A stretch of DNA of 64,000 nucleotides from Latrodectus hesperus (lineage: Eukaryota > Arthropoda > Arachnida > Araneae > Theridiidae), in assembly GCA_037975125.1 (NCBI GenBank), contig CM075855.1:107725912-107789911 (forward strand). The letters are read 5' to 3'. Every line of letters begins with the position of its first letter. Positions within the stretch are counted from its first letter, which is position 1. The position numbers were made by a program, and so were the translations under genes. Of the stretch, positions 11,265 to 22,599 are shown one piece after another. The notes below the pieces were generated by a model. The model had not been told where the DNA came from. It saw only the letters and a list, made by a program, of their open reading frames with translations, and did not search any database.

Positions 11265-13097
11265 ATGTCTCTTGATTTTTTCCCTCAAAATTAGTAGAAT
11301 TTACTAATTTTTTTTGCCCTCTAAATTTGGAAGGTATGAATTAGTAATGGTTAAAGAGGGAACAATTTGAGAGATTAAAAAAAACTGTTGGAGGAAAGAA
11401 AATCAATTGACACATTTCAAAAATTTCCATAGAATTTTATAAATATTTCCATAATAAATCAAAGTGCCAAAAGAAGAGATGGCATCACATGACAGCATTA
11501 CACCTCATGTGACACTCAAAGCGTTGACTTCGCTAATGTATTCAAATGACAAATATTTATGATGTTCACCACATTTAAAAAAATCTAAAACGAACTGTCC
11601 TCTTAGCAATTTTGAGGAAATGTTTAATTTAAACTGGATAAATTTTATTGATTGACGATGTTGTTAGAGATTTCCATCATAATGCCCATTGGAAACTATG
11701 CGGTTCGAGATAATTAGTTAAATTCCTTATAAGATTAAAAAGTTATTCAAAGTTTGTTGAGCTTTTTGTGTCTACTGAAGCTTCTTAAGTTTCTTAGATT
11801 CTTTTACATAAAAAAGTGAATCCAAATAGCTTGCTCAAGAATATTTTTTGCATTGGATACTCTTATTATTCCATGAATTTGAAGACTGTTCTAAAAACGT
11901 GTTTGTACATGTTTGGTTTTACAGTTTGGTACACATTAGTAAAATATCTAACACTTAAAAACTGTTGTGCCTGTGACCCTCTCTTTTACAGAATTTTCTT
12001 CTTTGGTGATGACTTGGTAACCACTATAGACTATTGTTGGGAAATTATATCTGAGAGCTTTCATAGTAAAATATCACAGGGCTTTTTAAAAATATAAGTT
12101 TCTTGTAACCTTTAGTTCTTTGTATTTTGCCTAGTTGTAAATAAAAAAGAAATATGAGTAATTATCAAGTTATAATGATTTAGGAAAATCAGTAATATAT
12201 TTAGGAATGTTTAAGTGTTTGTAAAAATGTGTATATTGTTCGAAAAATGAATGACATACTCCCATCTAAAAGCTTTCTAAAGGTAAAAGCTTTTCTTTAC
12301 ACAAACTTTTAAATAAAATCTTTAACTCTTTTAAATATATAACTATTCAAATCTTTTAAATATAACTATCAATACGTACGTGCGTTTAAACGTTATGTCA
12401 GTGAAAATGTTATTTCTCTGCTTTAAGTTTTTTCAAAATGTGTACCAAGAAAGTGATTCCATTAATCCAAAACAAATGCCTTCTACAATTAAGGGAAAAG
12501 TAATGGCACAGTTATTTGCTCTATTGTTTCAAACAAAGGCAAAAAATATTGCAATTTATTAATAAAATTGCTGGCAAAAATATTTGTTCTATTGCATAAC
12601 ACAAGTTTTAACATAAAGAGGGCAAAATTCGGAACATGATTTGCCTATAAATGTGTAGAAAAGCTTTGCTCTATAATTCTAATGTAAAAAAAGTAAATTA
12701 TGTAAATTAGTTTATCATATCGTTAATCAATAAATTATAAAATATATATATTTAAAGTTATTTATATAAATTTGTACATCTTAATTTTTACAGAATTTTA
12801 GTGACTACTACGTTAAGTGACTACAAAAAATTACGAGTTAATTTATCATTGTAAGTTTTATAATTGTAAAAAAATGTACGCATTTGCCTTAGCCTGCATG
12901 TAAATCGTAATTTAAAATCGTGTAGGAAAAACTGTATTGTAAGGGAACAAAATAAATTTGAGACAATTTATGAAAATAGAATTTTAAATAAATTAATTAA
13001 TTCAACAATTTTTTAATGTAAAATTTAAAGCAAATAATAAGGATAATTTATTAATAAAATATATATCTCCAAATTTATTCGTCTTAATATTCTAGCA
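11265..13097 (+). other. Gene A intron, nothing recognised
   Basis: AT-rich. Frames such as 11816-12097 have no motifs or credible splice context. The whole stretch is missing from arm 2. Confidence 0.5.
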
Positions 13098-13492
13098 TAA
13101 TAAAAGAAGTGTTGTTACCTATGACACTTGGACAAGCCAAGCTCGCTCTGCCTTGGCAATGCGAATTTAAGTCAATGGGGAGCGTCTTTCGTTTTAATCA
13201 GAGCACCATAAAAGTGAAAGTACGGCTTTGCTCTTTTTTAAATCCTCCGATAGATGGCACCACCAGAGAATCAACTCTGGTGGTGCCATCTATCTCAATT
13301 TTGACATTGATCTGAAGGAGGAGGAAATTTTCTCCAGACCATTGCACCCATGGTAACTGCTCAACGACCGACCTCAGGACTTTCGATTCCACAGATTTAA
13401 CGAGCACGTAAATCGCATGTACTCGGTGGGTCTTTGTCAGCATTGGGAATCGAACCCCTTCCCTCCGGATGGAAGGCCGATACCCCAACCAA
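13098..13492 (-). mobile_element. SINE-3 copy a
   Basis: On the minus strand the head has a tRNA-like box B (GGTTCGATTCCC near 13450), and the body matches 26148-26419 and 26420-26815. It contains a unique 20-bp perfect palindrome at 13249-13294 that the other two copies lack. Confidence 0.75.
13249..13294. repeat. 20-bp perfect inverted repeat, 6-base loop
   Basis: GATAGATGGCACCACCAGAG at 13249-13268 is followed by AATCAA and then its exact reverse complement at 13275-13294. The sister SINE-3 copy at 26580 has the first arm only. Confidence 0.92.
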
Positions 13493-13503
13493 AAAAAGTA
13501 AAA

Positions 13504-13975
13504 GTAGTCCGGTGGCTTAAGGGCAGCGTTTCACGCTCCCAAGCCACAGGTCAGGTGTTCGTTCTTTAGGTATGCAAAGGTTGATTCAGCACTTTTATCC
13601 CTTCAGTAGGTCGATAAACTGAATACCAAGCACGCTTGGAAACTAAATATTGGGGGTTTCACGTTAGACTGACTACCTAACTGGGACATAGGCTGCACCC
13701 CCAGGGCCATCGATCATGGAAACAGTTATGGGACTGACTACCTTACTGGGACATAGGCTGCACCCCCAGGGCCATCGATCATGAAAACAGTTATGGGACT
13801 GACTACCTAACTGGGACATAGGCTGCACCCCCCAGGGCCATCGATCATGAAAACAGTTATGGGACTGACTACCTAACTGGGACATAGGCTGCACCCCCCA
13901 GTGCCATCGATCATGAAAACAGTTAAGGGCACTGCAGGCCTTGGCCCACATGGGCTGTCGTGCCATGAAATTCAG
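13504..13975 (+). mobile_element. SINE-2 copy with fourfold internal repeat
   Basis: The tRNA-like head (CCGGTGGCTTAAGGGCAGCG) and the 3' end (TTGGCCCACATGGGCTGTC) match the copies at 52049 and 58205. Inside, a 65-66 bp unit starting GACTGACTACC is repeated four times from 13667 to 13927. The arm 2 copy has a single unit. Confidence 0.85.
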
Positions 13976-13980
13976 TTTTA

Positions 13981-14480
13981 GTTTAAAAGAAGTAAAAAAT
14001 AGTTTATGTTTAAAATTAAGAGCAAATTAATTTATTTTTCATGTTTTGCCTAAAAGCAACCTTACTCTATTATTTACGGCAAGAAAAAAATCATGATGTT
14101 GTGAGTTAATTTATCAATAAAACTGTAAATAAGTGATAAATTTCAAAATTAAAATAATTTTACAAATGAAAATATTTTTATACTTGTAATATTAATATTT
14201 ATAGTTCATATAAGAATACTTGCCAGATACCACAGTTTTCAAATAAAATACCGATGTCCCTTCCGGTTTGTTTTACGCTCCAGTAAAAATTAAACTTGAA
14301 AAAGGTAACCGAAATTTCTAAAAATAATTAAACGTGAAGGATTATTTAGGCTAATTAATATGCCATTTATTTCTTTTTATCAAAATGTAAATTATCTATG
14401 ACTGTGTGAAATTGACTTCCCGGAAAAGTTTCGAAAACGCTGAGTTGTTTTGTAGGTCAATATGACTCAACCAAATGATG
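13981..14480 (+). other. Gene A intron, nothing recognised
   Basis: AT-rich, conserved in arm 2, no supported feature. Confidence 0.6.
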
Positions 14481-14488
14481 TTGATTGA

Positions 14489-14900
14489 GCTTTTGAAATC
14501 ATTATTAGCAGTCTTGTTGATGCAGTCCATAAGAAAATAAACAATGATCAGCTGTTTGGTGAAGTTGTGATTCAGGAGGAATATCTGCAGTCAAATAAAG
14601 AACGGCGTCAGCAAAAAAGCAAGCAAGGTCTACCAGTGATGCGATTATTTCAGGTGAAGAAAAATGGCTCAGGTTGTTTGGTAACTTCAAGGAGAATCAA
14701 TCAGCAGCCTTCAATAGGATCAAGTTGTTGAATATCTTCTGATTACTTGGACATCAGCACTAATTACAGAAATATTTTCTTTGGTGAACAACGCCTGACT
14801 GATGACAGGGGTTTGATGACGGAATAAACGGCTAAAGGCTTAGGGACATTTAAAATTTATATCAGATCAGCTTGTGAAGAATTTTACAAATTTAAAACCA
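14489..14900 (+). pseudogene. hAT-type transposase C-terminal relic
   Basis: The sequence near 14765-14900 can be read as EIFSLVNNA followed by LMTDD and CEEFY-like blocks, as in the dimerisation region of hAT-derived proteins. Stops and frameshifts break it. A 63-codon frame on the copy strand at 57419-57610 covers the upstream part. Assignment is by memory of the motif only. Confidence 0.4.
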
Positions 14901-15109
14901 AAAAATGACTTTCTAAAAAAATTCTACCCACCGAAAAGTGTATGTAAATATTTTTCAAATTTTTGTTCCTCAATTAAAATGTTTCCTCTTTCTTAAATGA
15001 TTTATAAATATTAAGCTGTAAGAGCTAAATTATTTCAATTTATGTTTGTGTCATTCCTCATCAACCCTGCTTTTGGATCTTTATCAGTAACCATTTGTTC
15101 ATAACATTG

Positions 15110-16010
15110 AGAACCTCCCAAATACTCTAAAAATCCGCCATGGGTGAAGAGTCGCGATATTGGAAACATTCAGGTGTACCATTGAACACGTTAGAAATCT
15201 GAAAGTACCCTTCAAAAGGATTTTTTATAGAATATTTTAAGAATAAACTATCCTCTAAAATACTCTAAAAATCCGCCATGGGGGAATAATAACGATGTTG
15301 GCAGGGAGGATTCAGGTGTACCATTGAACACTTCAAAAACCTGAAAGTAGCTTCCAAAAGGATTTTTAGAGTATTGTAAGAGTAAAATATTCTAAAAATC
15401 CACCATGGGTGAATAATCGTAATACTACGAGGGGAAGGGACATTCAGGTGTACAACTTGAACACTTTAAATAACTAAAAGTAGCTTCCAAAAGGATTTTT
15501 TTAAAGTATTTTAAAAGTTAACTACTCTCTAAAATACTCTAAAAATCTTCATGGGTTAGTAATCGCGATGTTGAGTAGCATCCAGGTGTACCATTGAACA
15601 CTTTAGAAATATGAAAGTACCCTTCACACACACACAAAAGGATTTTCAGAGTAAACTACCCTTTAAAATACTCTGAAAATCCACCATAGGTGAATAATCG
15701 CGATGTTGGGAGGGATTCAAGTTTACCATTGAACACTTTAAAAATCTGAAAGTAGCTCCCAAAAGGATTTTTAGAGTATTTTAAGAGTAAAATAATCTAA
15801 AAATATGCCATGAGTGAATAATTGCCATGTTGAGGGGGGGGGCATTCGGAAGTACAACTTGAACACTTTAGAAATCTGAAAGTACCCTCCAAAAGAGTTT
15901 TAGAGTTTTTTAAGAGTAAACTAACCTCTAAAATACTCTAAACATCCGTCATGGGTGAATAATCGTGATGTTGGGGGGCATTCAGGTGTACCACTTGCAA
16001 TCTTTAGTAA
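15110..16010 (+). repeat. Minisatellite of about 130-145 bp units, each a potential hairpin
   Basis: About seven units contain CCATGGGTGAATAATCG, CATTCAGGTGTACCATTGAA and CTGAAAGTACC. Each unit also carries GGATTTTTAGAGTATTTTA and, about 16 bases later, a near-perfect reverse complement of it. The array ends 180 bp before exon A5 and recurs inverted at 56195-57070. Confidence 0.88.
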
Positions 16011-16192
16011 TCTGGTAAGCCTACATATAAATCATTTGTTGTTATGTTTATATCACAAATTGCTCATTGTCATTTTGTTGTGTCAATATACCTTTATTAA
16101 TTCATATTTGGAAAATATTTTAGGCTTTTATCTGCAAAGTAAACCAGGTTGATTAAACCAGACGAAGTAAAAAATCATAATTATATTTGCAG

Positions 16193-16374
16193 AACCAGGT
16201 AAAAGCACAGAGTTAGCCTCATTTGAGCTGAATGTGGAAGAAAATGAAATATTTGACCCGAGTTCAATTCCTTTGGCGCTCATAGGCGTCCATTTTATCT
16301 CAGACATCATTGATCCAGAGTTAGAAGGTGTTCCTCTGCAACCAGGAAAGAAATATAACATTCACATTCGCTTA
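16193..16374 (+). CDS. DEG/ENaC gene A, exon A5 (core extracellular beta-ball/palm)
   Basis: The acceptor TTTGCAG ends at 16192 and the donor GTAAGT starts at 16375. Two bases complete a codon with the G left by exon A4 (giving E), followed by 60 codons. The string FELNVEENEIF, then LIGVHFISDIIDPELEGV and LQPGKKYNIHIRL, matches the family pattern of a hydrophobic strand, a G-x-x-x-x-I-x-D/H-P 'ihdp' stretch and a 'pG...i' turn that precede the conserved PY-x-x-NC. This is the strongest evidence in gene A for DEG/ENaC identity. The arm 2 copy (55812-55993) has identical length and splice sites and an N-to-D change near the end. Confidence 0.88.
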
Positions 16375-18625
16375 GTAAGTATGTTATATTATGGTATATG
16401 TTTGAATAGTCTTGTTATTGCATATGTTTGAATATTTATGTGTACTTTTGTGGAAATCAAATCTTAATGTAGCACAGATTTTTAAACTGAGAGAATATTT
16501 TACAATTCTTAAGTGAATAAATCAGAAATACTTTAATAAATAAAATTTACTAAAAAATTGTAGAAATTTAATGGAACTAAATAAAACTAATTCTTCCCAA
16601 TGATTTATAGTTTATTTCATAATTAAGGTTGCTTAATGTAATCTTGTTATAAGATGATAATGTTATTTAATCATCCTGTGTTAATACTTATTTAATCAGA
16701 ATATTTGTTAATATACTTAAAAAAATTTATTTAAATATTGAACAAAAAAATTTCGTAATCAATAAAATGTTAGAAATGGCATTGTAAAAATAATCTATAT
16801 TTATGGGAACTAATATTTTAAAATATTTTGGAAGAATCTAAATTTCTGAAATTATATATTTATCTTATTCCAATTAATTTTTTGTTGACAAATGATTTTT
16901 ATAATCGATTCAATTGTCATATAATTCATTCTAAAAATGTAGGAGATTAATTACAATATATATGAAAATGATTAACTTCATCTGATAAGGATGATTTCTG
17001 TGATATAAAGTATTGATAATGAGCACAATAAAACTTAATATCGTATTAATTATTTTTAAAACAAATTCACAAAAATATGCAGAAGAAATAAAATATTTAA
17101 AGAAGAAAATGGAAAATTTTACTTTTTTACTTCAACATTACTTTTTTTCATTAATAGATTACGCTTAATCATGTTTCTTTAAGTTAACACAATTAATGTT
17201 GGACTTATTGTTCTAAAAATATTGTTTAGGCATCTTTTGCTTAATGCTTCATAACATAATATCGATAAACAATATGTAAATCTCATTATAACAGATAACC
17301 CTTAAGGAACCAGATGAAAATTTAATGTCGTGTGATTTCATTTAATTTTACTCTTATTATCAAACAATTTCATTTTTTTATATTCACAGATATTATAGGC
17401 ATGCAAGGATTTCTTTTTTATGGTTTTCATGTAAAGCAACTGCAACTAAAATTTAATGTTCGAATTTTGAGTATAATTCCGAATTTTCAAGTCAAAAATA
17501 TTCTTAACTCATAACAATACTAAAATTGTCTTACATTAGTTTTAAATTAAAAACTAGAAGAGAACATATATAAATCTTTTTTTTTTCATAATTTATATTT
17601 AAATCAATTGATTTTATTTTGAAACATTTTTTAAATTTTGAACATATTTTGCATTTTCGATTATGCATCTAAGAAAACAAATATGAAATAACGTTTAGAA
17701 GCCGATAGAATCAGACATTTTTATATAAGCTTAATAGATTTTACTTAGATTGCTACATCAAAAGAGTAAAATACGAAAGCACTTCTGATAGTAAAAATAT
17801 TATTTGTTGTAAAGCCAAAATAATAATAATAATAAGTTACAAATTTTTTAAAAAAGCTAAAATTTAGAAAAAGGAAAGTGCTAAAATTTAAAAGTTAACC
17901 AGTTTCTAAGTTAAATCATCTCTTTGGCTGTATTTGGCAACAAATTTTGCCAATTTGACATTTCAGGAAGTTTGTTCGTTATGTGCTTAACAATGCTACT
18001 TATTTAAATTATATATAGAATTTCTTTCAAATTTTTATGTGAAATTTTATGATAAATTAAAATTAATTTCTAATTTACTTTTGAAATTGGAATTTCCTAC
18101 TTTAATTCAAATAGTTTCTATAGATGAGGACGCTTAGATACCAAAAATAGCAAAAGAAAAAAATCGTGAACTTTGAAGTATTAATTCAAAAAAGGAACTA
18201 TAATAGTCTTAGTATTGTTTATATAGTTAAAAATAAAAGCAAAATGTTTGAAATTTATGAAAATATAATAAAAGCAACTCGAGAAAACTGTTTGAGAAAT
18301 CATATCTTTCAAATTCAGTAGGTATTGGCTTTGATACACGATTCAGCCAAAGATTATAGTGTAGAAGAAAATTATTAGGCACATAAAATAATATTTAAAG
18401 TCTCCGTTTTCATCCATTAATGTGGTTTTGCGTGGATATGTTGGTACAAGCTCAGGTGTCGTCCCCATCATTTGATAATATTTCAAATTTCTGGGACACT
18501 TGCTTATATTTAGTTGTTTTGATGGGCAGAAAAAATTAATTGGAAATGATTGCAATAGCTTAGGTACAACAATGTTATAAATGTAATTATATAAGTGCAT
18601 CATAGTATGCAAATTATAATTTCAG
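16375..18625 (+). other. Gene A intron, nothing recognised
   Basis: AT-rich intron, mirrored in arm 2 up to about 18240. A short exon-like string at 17295-17312 was considered and rejected. Confidence 0.6.
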
Positions 18626-18712
18626 GAAGAAGACCACCTGCTTCCGCCTCCATATGAGACTAATTGTCGGAATTACTTGGACAATATTAAAAGTGGAGCT
18701 CATTCTCGTCAG
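18626..18712 (+). CDS. DEG/ENaC gene A, exon A6 (PPPY-x-TNC motif)
   Basis: The acceptor ATTTCAG ends at 18625 and the donor GTGATA starts at 18713. It has 29 complete codons, EEDHLLPPPYETNCRNYLDN and onward. LPPPYETNC is the family signature found just before the disulphide-rich domain in nearly all DEG/ENaC channels. Entry phase 0 agrees with exon A5's exit. The exon lies beyond the end of arm 2, so no second copy is visible. Confidence 0.9.
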
Positions 18713-18759
18713 GTGATAACTTAAAGGAAGTATCCTAATTAACAAAAAAACATTTATTA

Positions 18760-18935
18760 GTAATTAACGTTATTAAATAACAACCATTAGGCAACATTAT
18801 AAGTAACGTTATTAAGTAGCGTATAATTAAGTAACAATTTATCAAGTAACAATTAATAATAAACTACTTAACAGCTATTAGGTACTTCATTAGTAACCGT
18901 TATTAAATAACGGTTTTTCTGATGAACGCAGTTAA
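18760..18935. repeat. Degenerate GTTATTAA-TAAC cluster
   Basis: Several variants of 'aacgttattaaataac' and 'aagtaac' occur within 170 bp. One at about 18895-18915 is a near-perfect palindrome with AACCGTTATT and AATAACGGTT around one base. Confidence 0.5.
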
Positions 18936-19579
18936 CTATTTACAGGGAACAACTAATATATCAACTTGTATAAAGCCCAATACTTGAAATACAACACTTT
19001 TTCTAAAATTTCCATTATTTTAATTTATTTAATCCATTAATATATTTAATTGAAATGAAAATGAATTTCGAAGTTATAAACGTTAGTAAAATATTTCAAA
19101 TAACATGTATCAAATAACGGACAATTTTTTGAAATAGCTCAGTAATGATACAAAACTGCAAACATTTTAACGTATTTTAAATAAGATATGAATTTAAGCA
19201 TTTCTTTTAATTTCAATATTTTATAATAATTTATTATGTTAGCTATTTTTTCTAGATATCGCGGATTTGAATTTTGGAAAAGATAACGTGTTTTTAAAAC
19301 ATTTTCTCCAAAAAATTAGAAAAGATGAACTTTTAAAACAAATATTTGTAAAATTAAATACGTTGAGAAATAGATAAAATATTATCAAAAATTATCTTTG
19401 TATCATTTTTACATATAAATTAACATTTATGTTACCAGAAAAATGATGCACTTTTAATAATAATGAAATAATTTCCTTAGTACTTGTTTTACTATTTCAA
19501 TTATGCTATTTAGAATATTAGTTCGTAAAACTTTTCATTTTTAGAAAATAAAAATAATTTTAAAATTAATAAAAAATTT

Positions 19580-19591
19580 ACACACACACAT

Positions 19592-19648
<57 letters not shown>
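19580..19648. repeat. (CA)n(TA)n microsatellite
   Basis: A CA run with one TA interruption, then about 45 bp of TA dinucleotides, 100 bp upstream of exon A7. Confidence 0.9.
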
Positions 19649-19649
<1 letters not shown>

Positions 19650-19748
19650 CAATAAATGGACATAAATTATTTTAGAAAAATACTGCAATGAAGCTAAATT
19701 TCTGGAATATGGAAATAGGATCTTATAATTCATTTTCTTTATTTACAG

Positions 19749-19839
19749 ATGTGTTTGGATGCATGCAGAGAAATGTATCAACTTGGTTGTCACAACTGTT
19801 CTGATTCTGCGCATGCTCCATTAAAATTAAGATGCAGAG
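19749..19839 (+). CDS. DEG/ENaC gene A, exon A7 (cysteine-rich thumb)
   Basis: The acceptor TTTACAG ends at 19748 and the donor GTAATT starts at 19840. It has 30 codons plus one base. MCLDACREMYQLGCHNC matches the C-x-x-x-C...C-x-C spacing that follows the PY-x-x-NC exon in this family, where the cysteines form the thumb disulphides. Phase 0 entry and one-base exit chain exactly to exon A8. Confidence 0.82.
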
Positions 19840-20993
19840 GTAATTATGCTTTAGTAATCGAAAAAATTCAAAATATCATCTACACATATCGTTTGTAATG
19901 AGAGATTGTAAGAGTATTTAGAGTGAAAAGAGGAAAACTTGTGTTATAAAAAAAACGTTTCATATTTAGTTCTCTCAATAAGCACCTTATTTATTTCATA
20001 ACGCTTCAGGCATTTATAATCTACATAAAACGAACTAAATTATGTTACAATTCTTTCTTTTCAAATAAAAGGATTTGTTTGCATGAACCATAGTTTGCAT
20101 TCTCCGTCGTAAAAAAGAGAAAAAATTCTCATGAACAGATCTAGCGTGATAAAATAACTGCACAAAACTTAGTATGCTTTGAAAATATTTTGCAAATATG
20201 ATTCTTGACATTTTAAATTTTTTTTATGAGAAGTTCGCGTAATTCGGGTTAGTTTTTCATATTGCCTGAAATAGATACCTTTTTATTGAGTGATGAATTC
20301 TTATCCTGTTTTGACGATATTGGAAAAAGTAAAATTAATTAAAAAAAGAAAATTTACTTAATTTTGTTATTACAATGGTATATTTTTCTCAATATTTGAA
20401 ATATTACATATAGTTAAAATATTTCATCAAAAACATGAATTTTAAAGAGTTTAAATAGCTGAGAAAAAAATAAAGAGAGCATCAAAGATGGAAAAAATTA
20501 TTAAGCTTATCTATATGAGTTAATAAGAAACGTGTGTGTGTGTGTATGTAGCTCAATCTAGATATTTGGAATTTAATGATTTAAAACTTTTATTGGTTAA
20601 AAAAATTCTTGGATAAATTTACTTTTTATATTTTGTCGAAACATATGTTTAATTTATCTAAAGTAAAGATAGCAAAATCTTCTGGTCATCAAATCACTAC
20701 TTAAATATTCGTTTGCCACTTCTAATTTTTCCTGACATATTAAAATATTAAAATTGAGGATAACGTCATTTACAAGATTATTATTAATATTTTTTTCAAA
20801 CAAAACATTTTTCATGTAACTCAAGATAATAAAGATTTAAAAAGTGTAAATTATATAAACGAAACAAACGAGCTACGTCATATAATATATGCATTAAAAT
20901 TAATAATTCGTAGCGTTTAATTCTGATTAATTATCAAGAAATCAGTATGAATAATTAATGTAATTTTTGAATTTTTTGTTTTTTTCCTCAGTC
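19840..20993 (+). other. Gene A intron, nothing recognised
   Basis: AT-rich. A short (GT)n run lies near 20529-20548. Confidence 0.55.
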
Positions 20994-22013
20994 AATTAGG
21001 ATCAGTTTTTGATGAGATTCATGAAACAAGGTGGTTTCTTCTTCTTCTTCTTAAGGTTGGGTTTGTATGTCATTGGCACTTCTGCTTTAATTAGCATTTT
21101 GTACCATTAACTCCAAACCCAATGTTTCCTAGTTCCAGTTACTCGGGTCACCCACTTTATTAATAAAGTCCTATAACCATTTAATGGAGTCTAGGTGTAA
21201 TTCTCTAGTATGGATGATGCCTAAAGAAGTTAATCTAGGGAGGGCAAGAGCCTCGCATTCGTAAATGATATGCTTGGCCGTTTCCTCTTGCGTATAACAT
21301 TTCCTGCAGATAGGGTCTCGCTGAAACAGTCTCATTTTATGGAGGTGTTTTCTGAAATAGTAGTGGCCACTTATGAGGCCTACAATTAAACGTATCTTCT
21401 GCCTAGAGCATCTTAGAATTTCAGAGGCAATCCTCGCTGATGATCCACAGATGATTCTGGTCAGAGAGTCAGTCATGCTAGCGATAGCTTCCTGACTTTC
21501 ACCAGAAGAATATGGTTTGGAGGTCACTTCTACCTCCTGTGAAGGATTCATTGCTGAATTCATCCAATAAAGGGGCCTTCACTAAATTGCCTCTGAGTTC
21601 CCTTGTCTTTTTCAGCAAGATCTACTTCAGAGGCTTCACCTGCAAATGCAGAAAGGTTAGTAGTTTCTTGTGTCTTTTCATCCACAAGATAACAATTAAT
21701 AAGCTCTGGTAATATGACAGTCCACCCAGCATTACCTGAGTTACTGGACAAGGCAAATTACTCTAGAAGTTCGCCAAGCAACTAGAGGTTCCGATAAGAC
21801 ACCATTACCGCGGTGCCATAATGACCCTAGGTACGGGTCGCATAACACCAGCGTTTACGTGAATTGGTTCACGTCCTCTGATTCTATATTCAAGGCTATC
21901 TTGTCATTTCTACAGGACATTCGGCTATCCACCACCTGCCGACGCGCCTGGTAGCTGCTCAAGACCCAGGAATTAGGGTCAGTTTTTGATGAGATTCATG
22001 AAACAAGGTGGTT
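20994..22013 (-). mobile_element. Non-autonomous LINE-derived retroposon, copy 1, with 43-bp TSD
   Basis: The element proper is 21037-21970, oriented on the minus strand. It starts CCTGGGTCTTGAGCAGC and ends in an (AAG)n tail. A 43-bp direct repeat with one mismatch flanks it at 20994-21036 and 21971-22013, which shows target-primed insertion. A second copy at 37082-38003 has the same 5' end, so this is a defined unit rather than a random truncation. Confidence 0.85.
21171..21563 (-). CDS. LINE ORF C-terminal domain carried by the retroposon
   Basis: The frame encodes 130 codons. Residues about 58-105 read GLISGHYYFRKHLHKM, FQRDPICRKC, EETAKHIIYECEALA. The G-H...L-x-x-M and C-x-x-C...H-x-x-x-x-C arrangement is the zinc-knuckle-like tail found after reverse transcriptase in many arthropod LINEs. 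No RT motif lies upstream, so the protein, if made, would be only this tail. An upstream frame (21560-21751) overlaps and probably belonged to the same reading originally. Confidence 0.65.
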   Translation of the reverse strand: MNSAMNPSQEVEVTSKPYSSGESQEAIASMTDSLTRIICGSSARIASEILRCSRQKIRLIVGLISGHYYFRKHLHKMRLFQRDPICRKCYTQEETAKHIIYECEALALPRLTSLGIIHTRELHLDSIKWL

Positions 22014-22595
22014 AAGGAGCATTACGTTTCAATTTCATCAGAGTTCACACACAATCTTGAAAATCAGGAATATCGCTTGTTGATATAATTTACAACGAAT
22101 TCAATGTATGTTTGATTCTTTACGGATGAAAAATACTTCTCAGGACGTTTACAATATTCTTAAATTTTTTTAAAATATAAGTTTTATGTTTTTAACATTT
22201 TTAATTTTTTATTGTGGTTCCATAACACGCTTTTAAAGCTTCACCCTGTCATTGTAGTGAACTATTTAAGGCAATTCCTTGAAAGGAACTAATCGTAATC
22301 GAAAGGAGCTAATCGTAATCGTAATCGAGCTAATCGTTCTTTATCGTAACTAATGAGACTTGGATCACACAAAAAGACTTGTTATTCTGATATGCCAGTT
22401 TTATTAACAAATATACTTACTGAGTTTATTTTACTTGGGCTGCAGTTTTATAAAATGCTATTATAGGGCTTCTTTTATTCTTATTGATTTCTCTAATTTC
22501 TTATAAGATTTATTCCGAACAAGCCTATTGGTTTAATAAAAAGTCAAATATTTCGAAAATCCATAAAAGTTTAGCGACAATTTTCTTAGAATGTG
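22014..22595 (+). other. Gene A intron, short TAATCG repeats
   Basis: At 22285-22345 'taatcg' recurs several times within about 60 bp. Otherwise nothing was recognised. Confidence 0.5.
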
Positions 22596-22599
22596 TGCC

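Larger units (their letters stand above)
6208..18240 (+). repeat. Inverted-repeat arm 1 (partner at 53872-64000)
   Basis: The reverse complement of 53872-64000 matches this span through exons A3-A5, the hairpin minisatellite, the hAT relic, SINE-2 and the Tc1 relic. Arm 1 alone has 9830-13500 (including a mariner and a SINE-3) and a fourfold internal SINE-2 repeat. Arm 2 alone has a Tc1 element and longer microsatellites. The right end is set only by the gap on the other side. Confidence 0.92.

Noticed and set aside
15110..16010. CRISPR-like array
   Set aside because: Units of about 130-145 bp are contiguous without unique spacers, and the genome is eukaryotic.
17295..17312. Possible 18-bp microexon (ITLKEP) between exons A5 and A6, with a donor GTATGA in arm 2 (54876-54893) but none in arm 1
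   Set aside because: Exons A5 and A6 already join in phase 0 and give a family-like spacing before LPPPY. In arm 1 the donor is absent. The match is most likely chance.
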